From JAYXXU01 sp049301135 (lineage in GTDB: Bacteria > Pseudomonadota > Gammaproteobacteria > Pseudomonadales > Moraxellaceae): 28,266 nucleotides of DNA. Under the pieces are notes generated by a model. That model ran no database searches. It worked only from the letters and a program-made list of their open reading frames with translations, and had not been told where the DNA came from. The stretch spans positions 1 through 28,266 of the forward strand of contig JBAQKP010000218.1 of assembly GCA_049301135.1 (NCBI GenBank), given 5' to 3'. The position numbers and the translations under genes were made by a program. How positions within the stretch are numbered: the stretch's first letter is position 1; each line of letters begins with the position of its first letter. This document shows positions 23,414 to 28,266 of this stretch, in pieces.

Positions 23414-24033
23414 GCACAATCCTCCTGCAACATCCATTTGTTTTCTAGGCACTCACGCAACTTCAGCCGCGCCCGATAGATCAACACATGCAGATTACTG
23501 ACGCTGAGTGCCAACTTGCTGCAAATCTTATCAGTTTCAAGCTCAATAAACTCCCGCAACATAAACACCTGCGCTTGTTGGGCGGGTAGATGGGTCAAAC
23601 AGGACTCAAACACCTGCCAAAACTGCTGATTTTCAGCCGACCGATCCGGCAAACTCCACGCCACCGGACGCTCAGTCATGTGCCAATGGCCTTTATCATT
23701 AAACAACTGATCCATGCTGGCCTGCTCAGTGTCCTCATCGTGGAATAAACTGGAAATCGGTGTCAGCTGCTGTTGCTTGCGCAATTGATCAACGATTTTG
23801 TTTTTCAAGATGGCAAACACCCACGTCTTAAACGCCGACTGCCCCGCAAAGGAATCCACATGTTTAAACGCACTGATTAACGCCTCTTGCACCGCATCTT
23901 CCGCCAGTTGCACATCGGCCAACTGTAAAGTCGCAAACTTCAACATCTGCAAACGTAACCCTGCAATAAAACGGGCATCCTGCATCAGTTGACGCTGCGG
24001 ATTGGCATGCGGGGCGGTGTTGTGACTTGTCAT
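23407..24033 (-). CDS. ECF sigma factor
   Basis: This 208-residue group-4 sigma factor has region 2 (about 22-92, with AEDAVQEALISAFKHVDSF and TWVFAILKNKIVDQLR) and region 4 (about 140-197, with LPAQQAQVFMLREFIELET and a helix-turn-helix ending VLIYRARLKLRECL). A linker of about 45 residues (PISSLF...DRSAENQQ) is longer than in the shortest ECFs. It ends in a Cys pair (DCAC). It forms an operon with the zinc anti-sigma gene and has a matching ECF promoter upstream, so it probably activates itself and the hvf operon. Confidence 0.92.
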   Translation of the reverse strand: MTSHNTAPHANPQRQLMQDARFIAGLRLQMLKFATLQLADVQLAEDAVQEALISAFKHVDSFAGQSAFKTWVFAILKNKIVDQLRKQQQLTPISSLFHDEDTEQASMDQLFNDKGHWHMTERPVAWSLPDRSAENQQFWQVFESCLTHLPAQQAQVFMLREFIELETDKICSKLALSVSNLHVLIYRARLKLRECLENKWMLQEDCAC

Positions 24034-24097
24034 GGCTTATCTCTTGGCGGACGACCGGCGGCAGCCTAGCATCGCACAACACACATGACAAAAACCG

Positions 24098-24125
24098 CAG
24101 ACGGCGTAGATTTTATTGACTGACA
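24098..24125 (-). promoter_or_regulatory. ECF-type promoter of the sigma/anti-sigma operon
   Basis: On the minus strand: TGTCAG (24120-24125), 16 bases, CGTCTG (24098-24103), 65 bases before the sigma ATG and directly after the hvfC stop. It has the same architecture and nearly the same distance as the hvfA promoter motif, with CGTC as the typical ECF -10. Confidence 0.6.
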
Positions 24126-24923
24126 TCAAGCAGGATCTATGCAGCGTAACAGCCCGCGCTGCTGTAGCCATAACCCGACATGCTGTAGCCACTCCTCGAC
24201 TTGCACGGCCGCCAGCTGCGGCAGCATCTGTTGCAACTGCTGACCCAGTCTGTCCCAATCAATCACAGCCGCATGCTGTATCCATTCGAGCAATACTGCC
24301 GCAATCGGTTGTACCGGCTCCACTCGCACCTGATCCATTTGATCACGCCAAGCCACCACCACACTCGGCGCGGGTGCAAAATCAGCACGGATCACATCGC
24401 CGACCTGCCACTGATACACCGGCCATTGATAGGCCAGCACCCAGATTGGCGCACTCAGCGCCAACTGAAACAGTTGCGTCGGTTGGATAAGTTGCGTCAA
24501 CAGCTCATTGAACGATTCGGTTAGCAACTGCGAGGGGTCTGGCCATGTAAACTCCACCAGATCCAAATGCAGCTCCAGCCATTCAACCTGCAATAACTCG
24601 GTCAACCACGGATAATCCTGTAGCACCGGATGCTCGACCTCACTGAGGTAGTCGCGAAAATGTAGCGAAATATCCAGATAAAACGGCGACTCACAACGCC
24701 CAAAACTAAAAAAATCAGCCTTTAACTGTTGCCAAGTCTGCGCGGGTAACAGCGACTGTGCGACCGGATACACCCGATCGACAAACTCGCAGACATTGTT
24801 AAACAACAACTCACGATAGACCTGCATGCGCGACAACGCCACCTGATCCGGCAACGGCTGCTGTTCAGGCTGCCGAATCCAATCACAAAACACCCGCTGA
24901 ACCTGCTGAAAATTAGCCGACAT
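24126..24923 (-). CDS. hvfC: HvfC, DUF2063 partner of the DUF692 enzyme
   Basis: This 265-residue protein has an N-terminal DUF2063 domain (about 5-95: ALSRMQVYRELLFNNVCEFVDRVYPV...LKADFF) and a variable C-terminal domain. HvfC/BufC-type proteins bind the leader of the precursor peptide and present it to the DUF692 enzyme, together modifying Cys residues. I use the ATG at 24923, which overlaps the hvfB end by 11 bases. An upstream ATG at 25028 would lie deep inside hvfB and precede the family start by 35 residues. Confidence 0.88.
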   Translation of the reverse strand: MSANFQQVQRVFCDWIRQPEQQPLPDQVALSRMQVYRELLFNNVCEFVDRVYPVAQSLLPAQTWQQLKADFFSFGRCESPFYLDISLHFRDYLSEVEHPVLQDYPWLTELLQVEWLELHLDLVEFTWPDPSQLLTESFNELLTQLIQPTQLFQLALSAPIWVLAYQWPVYQWQVGDVIRADFAPAPSVVVAWRDQMDQVRVEPVQPIAAVLLEWIQHAAVIDWDRLGQQLQQMLPQLAAVQVEEWLQHVGLWLQQRGLLRCIDPA

Positions 24924-25836
24924 GCTGTGTCCATCCGTCCGGTTGGCCAGCCTCGCCCTGTCTGCAATGCTGTCTAAAATCCTGTGGGCTGCTGATGCGC
25001 TGTGCTGCGGCGACTTGGCGGCGACCAATCTCAGCCACTTCCTGTAATAAGATTGGCAGTGGCGGCAGGTTAAAATCTCGCTCTAATAATGTCGGCTTGA
25101 CCCCCATCACATCATAGGCTTGATCCAGCAGCCGCCACACCGGATCGGCCACATCCGCGCCGTGCGTGTCGATCAGCAAATCCGTCGCCTCGACATAATG
25201 CCCCGCCACATGCAGATAACGCACCCGCTCGGCGGGCATCGCCTGAATAAACGCCAACGCGTCTGAGCCGTGATTGATACTATTCACATAGATATTATTC
25301 ACATCCAGCAACAGCTCACAATCGGCCTGCTGCACGACGGCACGCACAAACTCAGCTTCGCTCATCTCGGCATTTGGCATCGCATAGGTGGAGACATTTT
25401 CCAGCACCAAACGCCGCCCCAAAATCTCCTGTACCTGCTGCACCCGATCCACCACATAACGCACGGCGGCGGGGGTCATCGGAATCGGTAACAAATCATA
25501 CAGATAGCCACCATCATTGGTATAGCTCAGATGCTCTGAATACACCTGCACCTGATAACGCTCTAAGAAGCTTTTGATTTTTTTGACAAACTCGACATCT
25601 ATCGGCTGTAAGCCACCAATCGACAACGACAAGCCGTGACAGACGAGCGGACAGTCTGCGGACAATCGCTGCAACTGCTTGGCATGACGACCACCAAAAC
25701 CCAACCAGTTTTCGGGGGCAATCTCTAAAAAATCTGGCCGAATACCCGCTGTATGATCAACCAAAGTCTCAGCCAAAAACTCAGCCAAAAAGTCTCGGCG
25801 CAGCCCTAAACCTGCACCCAACAGTCCTGCGCTCAT
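24913..25836 (-). CDS. hvfB: HvfB, DUF692 multinuclear iron oxidase (MNIO)
   Basis: This 307-residue TIM-barrel enzyme of the DUF692/MbnB family contains two or three iron ions and oxidatively modifies Cys residues of a ribosomal peptide. Likely iron ligands are visible: His67 (VCHGLSLS), Glu101-His102 (YSEHLSY), Glu146-Asn147 (VLENVSTY), Asp179 and Asn181 (LLDVNNIYVN), His209 and His213 (HVAGH), Asp223 and His225 (DTHG) and the LLERDFN glutamate. The substrate is the HvfA peptide encoded 96 bases upstream. The modified peptide is expected to bind copper in the periplasm or envelope. Confidence 0.94.
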   Translation of the reverse strand: MSAGLLGAGLGLRRDFLAEFLAETLVDHTAGIRPDFLEIAPENWLGFGGRHAKQLQRLSADCPLVCHGLSLSIGGLQPIDVEFVKKIKSFLERYQVQVYSEHLSYTNDGGYLYDLLPIPMTPAAVRYVVDRVQQVQEILGRRLVLENVSTYAMPNAEMSEAEFVRAVVQQADCELLLDVNNIYVNSINHGSDALAFIQAMPAERVRYLHVAGHYVEATDLLIDTHGADVADPVWRLLDQAYDVMGVKPTLLERDFNLPPLPILLQEVAEIGRRQVAAAQRISSPQDFRQHCRQGEAGQPDGWTQHVG

Positions 25837-25888
25837 CTCGGCATCCTATTGAATCTGCTGATCAAAACACCATACGCATTTGGCGTGT

Positions 25889-25918
25889 TGCTGGAACGAG
25901 CCAAACAGCGCTCCAGCA
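25889..25918 (-). promoter_or_regulatory. Intercistronic hairpin between hvfA and hvfB
   Basis: On the minus strand: stem UGCUGGAGCG/CGUUCCAGCA (10 pairs, one G-U) with a 10-base loop. It starts 14 bases after the hvfA stop and no U-run follows. It could stabilize the hvfA transcript or attenuate, so that more peptide than enzyme is made. Confidence 0.5.
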
Positions 25919-25932
25919 GCACCACATCTGGC

Positions 25933-26220
25933 TTATTTTGCACCACCACATTTAGCTTCACCACAACGTGCATCCGCCGCTTTGGTTGCATCAGCAGGTT
26001 TTGCTGCACCACATTTACCTTCACCACAGCTGGCATCGGCCGCTTTGGCAGCAGCAGGTTGCGCTGCACCACATTTGCCTTCACCGCAGCTGGCATCAGC
26101 GGCTTTGGTCATGGCTGCGGCAGGTTTCATGGTTGTACTACAGGCGGTCAGACCGGTACCACCGGTCAGCGCGATAACCAGCAAGCTGGCAACAGGGGTG
26201 ATTGAGCGGAGTTTTGACAT
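25933..26220 (-). CDS. hvfA: HvfA-like Cys-rich precursor peptide (lipobox variant)
   Basis: This 95-residue low-complexity protein has a signal with lipobox LTAC (Cys27). The mature part has three near-identical units, each A-D-A-S/R followed by CGEGKCG (45-51 and 65-71) or CGEAKCG (86-92). EGKCG is the motif that HvfB/HvfC modify in the Haemophilus HvfA peptide. The DNA repeats with periods of 60 and 63 bases. AGGA lies 8 bases before the ATG. A typical HvfA/BufA has a plain Sec signal; the lipobox suggests a membrane-anchored copper-binding lipopeptide. An unmodified metallothionein-like lipoprotein is the alternative, but the adjoining hvfB and hvfC argue for modification. Confidence 0.87.
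   Translation of the reverse strand: MSKLRSITPVASLLVIALTGGTGLTACSTTMKPAAAMTKAADASCGEGKCGAAQPAAAKAADASCGEGKCGAAKPADATKAADARCGEAKCGGAK
25938..26100 (-). repeat. Internal coding repeats of hvfA
   Basis: Three tandem units of about 60-63 bases encode the ADA(S/R)CGE(G/A)KCG motifs. Two (about 26002-26106) are nearly identical in DNA and the third, nearest the stop, is diverged, consistent with recent unit duplication. Confidence 0.75.
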
Positions 26221-26283
26221 GATGGCGTCCTTAAGTCATAGAAAAATTGAATGCGCACAGCACCTGCTGCGAACTCACTGATA

Positions 26284-26311
26284 TAGACGGCTGGACGCAG
26301 GATTTCTTACA
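26284..26311 (-). promoter_or_regulatory. ECF-type promoter of the hvfABC operon
   Basis: On the minus strand: TGTAAG (26306-26311), 16 bases, CGTCTA (26284-26289), 64 bases before the hvfA ATG. It matches the motif before the sigma gene in both boxes and spacing. Confidence 0.65.
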
Positions 26312-26344
26312 TGAATTTAAGCTAAAAACACTAAAAATATTGTT

Positions 26345-26361
26345 GTCGCGGCAAAGCCGAC
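26345..26361 (-). terminator. Possible terminator after the diguanylate cyclase gene
   Basis: On the minus strand a GTCGGC/GCCGCGAC stem with one bulge closes a TTT loop. It is followed about 10 bases later by TTTTT. The stem is short and the T-run distant. Confidence 0.35.
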
Positions 26362-26377
26362 TCACTCACGCCACGCA

Positions 26378-27496
26378 TTAGCGCGGCTGCTGCCGATCAT
26401 CAAACACCATCACTTGGTTACGCCCTGCACCTTTGGCTTGATACAAGGCTTGATCGGCACGACTGATCAAGTCCTGCACACTGATGGATTGCTCGTCTTT
26501 ACGCGGAATCATCCGCGCCACGCCGATACTCACGGTGATTGGTCGATTCGGAAACTCCTCATCCTCAATACGTCGCCGCAGCCGCTCCGCCACTTGTAAT
26601 GCCGTGCGGGCGGTGGTTTCGGGCAGAATCAGCATGAACTCCTCACCGCCATAGCGCGCCGCAAAGTCCGTGGTTCGGCAACTGTCATACAGCAATGCTG
26701 CCACTTGTTGCAGTACCAAATCACCGGCCGGATGACCAAACTGATCGTTGTACGGTTTAAAATAATCGACATCAATCAACAGGATCGACAGTGGCTGATG
26801 CAATTTCATGCAATCTTGATGCGCATCGGCCAGATACTGATCCAGCGCCGCCCGATTGCCGATTTTGGTTAGGCGATCTGTCCGACTCTCGGTCAACAAC
26901 TGCCGATTGTGCTGCTCTAATAACACCTGATAGTTGGATAACTCACGCATTTGCACAGCACGCTCGGACAGTAATTCGCGGATTTCACGATTACGATAGC
27001 GGAGCTCAAGCAGTTGCATGACTTGTCGCGCGAGTGCCGCCATCGCCTGTTTTTGCGCGTCATTGACTTGCTTGGGCTGATAATCCACCACACACAAGCT
27101 GCCAATCACCTGCCGATCTGCGGTGAGCAGTGGTGCACCCATATAAAACCGAATCGCAGAATCCACCATCATGTCTGGGTGCTTGCCAACAATCGCATCG
27201 TCACGCGTATCGGGGATCACCAACACCGCATCTGGATGATCGACCAAACGATTACAAAAGGTCTTATGCCGTGGTACTTGATCGACATCCAAGCCGACCT
27301 TGGCTTTAAACCATTGCCGGTCGTTGTCATCTAAGAGGCCAATAATCGCGACCGGCGTGCCTGCAATGCACGAAGCAATCTCGACCACGTCGTCATAGGC
27401 AGGCTCGGGTAAGGTATCTAAAATATTGTAGCGAGCCAAAGCCGCTAAACGCTCTGCTTCCTGCTGTTTTGAGCGACGTTTGATCAGACTACGCAT
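26378..27496 (-). CDS. GAF-GGDEF diguanylate cyclase
   Basis: This 372-residue cytoplasmic enzyme makes cyclic di-GMP from GTP. A GAF sensor domain occupies about 25-165 (GTPVAIIGLLDDNDRQWFKAK...FYMGAPLLTADRQVIGSLCVVD). A coiled-coil linker (about 165-205) leads to the GGDEF domain (207-368) with the active-site motif GGEEF (283-287). An inhibitory-site RxxD (Arg274, Asp277) lies five residues before it, so product inhibition is expected. No EAL domain or membrane helix is present. The GAF ligand is unknown. It is a single gene between the hvf operon and amtB. Confidence 0.93.
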   Translation of the reverse strand: MRSLIKRRSKQQEAERLAALARYNILDTLPEPAYDDVVEIASCIAGTPVAIIGLLDDNDRQWFKAKVGLDVDQVPRHKTFCNRLVDHPDAVLVIPDTRDDAIVGKHPDMMVDSAIRFYMGAPLLTADRQVIGSLCVVDYQPKQVNDAQKQAMAALARQVMQLLELRYRNREIRELLSERAVQMRELSNYQVLLEQHNRQLLTESRTDRLTKIGNRAALDQYLADAHQDCMKLHQPLSILLIDVDYFKPYNDQFGHPAGDLVLQQVAALLYDSCRTTDFAARYGGEEFMLILPETTARTALQVAERLRRRIEDEEFPNRPITVSIGVARMIPRKDEQSISVQDLISRADQALYQAKGAGRNQVMVFDDRQQPR

Positions 27497-27579
27497 GGAT
27501 TGATCCTGTACTCAACATCCTGTCTATATGCCGCTACATCGTAACACGCAGGATCATACACACCACAAAAACCCGATCA

Positions 27580-27610
27580 CCAAACAACAACGGATGCCGA
27601 AGCATCCGTT
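27580..27610 (-). terminator. Terminator of the ammonium transporter gene
   Basis: On the minus strand: a perfect 9-bp stem AACGGATGC/GCATCCGTT with a UUCG loop (arms 27602-27610 and 27589-27597), then the T-rich GTTGTTTGG. It lies 42 bases after the amtB stop. Confidence 0.75.
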
Positions 27611-27652
27611 ATGTGGCGTATCCCCTGATCAGATCAGGTTAATGTACCTGTA

Positions 27653-28266
27653 TTACTCGATCCGCTCACCGTGTTGTGACACATCCAGACCTTCACGCTC
27701 TTCTTCTTCAGTGACACGCAGACCCATTACGAGATCAATCACTTTGAGGATAATAAAGGTCATAATCGCGCTGTACGCCACAGTGGCCAGTACGCCTTCT
27801 AACTGAATCCACATCTGCGCCATCATGGTCGGCACTTCTGCTGGATCTTTGCCAGTGATTGCGGTGCTGACGAATACGCCAGTGAGCAATGCACCCAAGA
27901 TACCGCCGACACCATGCAGACCAAACGCATCCAGTGAGTCATCGGCTTTCAGCATACGCTTGAGTGAGGTGGCTGCCAAGAAGCACACCACACCACAGAT
28001 CACACCGATGGCCAATGCACCACCGACATCAACGAAACCAGCGGCTGGAGTGATGCCGACCAGACCAGCAACCGCACCTGAGGCTGCACCCAACACAGAG
28101 GCTTTGCCACGCGCAATCCGCTCTGCTGCCATCCACGCCAATGCACCCGCAGCGGCTGCAATTTGCGTGACGACCATCGCCATCGCCGCAGTACCACCGG
28201 CTGACAGGGCACTGCCGCCGTTAAAGCCAAACCAACCCACCCACAACAGGCTTGCACCGATCACGG
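27653..28266 (-). CDS. amtB: AmtB ammonium transporter (3' part, cut by window end)
   Basis: The C-terminal 204 or so residues of an Amt/Rh-family ammonium channel of the inner membrane. Visible are the LLWVGWFGFNGGSAL signature, the later membrane helices, the second pore histidine in DAFGLHGVGGILGALLTG, and a C-terminal cytoplasmic tail (VTEEEEREGLDVSQHGER), which is where GlnK docks to close the channel. The 5' end lies beyond the window, so the start and any glnK partner are not visible. Confidence 0.95.
   Translation of the reverse strand, partial: VIGASLLWVGWFGFNGGSALSAGGTAAMAMVVTQIAAAAGALAWMAAERIARGKASVLGAASGAVAGLVGITPAAGFVDVGGALAIGVICGVVCFLAATSLKRMLKADDSLDAFGLHGVGGILGALLTGVFVSTAITGKDPAEVPTMMAQMWIQLEGVLATVAYSAIMTFIILKVIDLVMGLRVTEEEEREGLDVSQHGERIE

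Noticed and set aside
25833..26096. A minus-strand 87-codon frame overlapping hvfA and hvfB
   Set aside because: It is the frame-shifted reading of the hvfA repeats; its own repeats simply mirror the DNA repeats, and hvfA has the signal peptide and ribosome binding site.

Overview
This is a chromosomal window from a gammaproteobacterium. Gene content points to the Pseudomonadales, most likely a Moraxellaceae-type relative: tex, ompR-envZ, kup, an nrdR-ribD-ribE cluster, a diguanylate cyclase, amtB and an hvf/bufferin-type copper-peptide operon. No rRNA or marker gene here settles the genus, so the placement is inference.

Layout. 1-6900 is core: tex (minus) with a UUCG terminator, divergent from ompR-envZ (plus), whose end overlaps the convergent kup by 4 bp. 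A tRNA-Ser(GGA) gene (6957-7046) with a strong promoter follows. Its 3' end is the attachment site of a compact mobile island of about 7.6 kb (7033-14601), bounded by 18-bp direct repeats. All nine island genes are on the minus strand: a P4-type tyrosine integrase, an unknown 211-residue protein, an AlpA-like regulator, a small exported protein, an unknown acidic protein, a separate CHC2 zinc finger, a Toprim/DUF927 primase-helicase, a TubC-N-like protein and a small terminase subunit. It has no capsid, tail, large terminase or lysis gene. This is the anatomy of a phage satellite of the phage-inducible chromosomal island (PICI) kind. Its most striking signal is 14 copies of the heptamer GTTACGG (both orientations, often 9 bp apart) inside the 3' end of the helicase gene. 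They are read in four codon phasings, which implies selection on the DNA, probably as an iteron-type origin.

14602-21650 returns to the chromosome: a DUF202 membrane protein, an FAD monooxygenase, a small secreted protein, an RluA-type pseudouridine synthase, and nrdR-ribD-(DNA adenine methyltransferase)-ribE. The methyltransferase is translationally coupled to ribD.

21830-26311 looks like a redox/copper module. A periplasmic thioredoxin-like protein and a CcdA-like membrane protein (plus) face a minus-strand set: hvfA (lipobox plus three Cys-rich core motifs), hvfB (DUF692), hvfC (DUF2063), an ECF sigma factor and a zinc-binding anti-sigma factor. Matching ECF-type promoters (TGTmAG-N16-CGTCTr) lie 64-65 bp before hvfA and before the sigma gene, and a similar N17 motif precedes the thioredoxin gene. 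Together they suggest one sigma-controlled regulon in which HvfB/HvfC modify the HvfA peptide for metal binding. The window closes with a GAF-GGDEF diguanylate cyclase and the 3' part of amtB. No gene-free stretch exceeds 300 bases.
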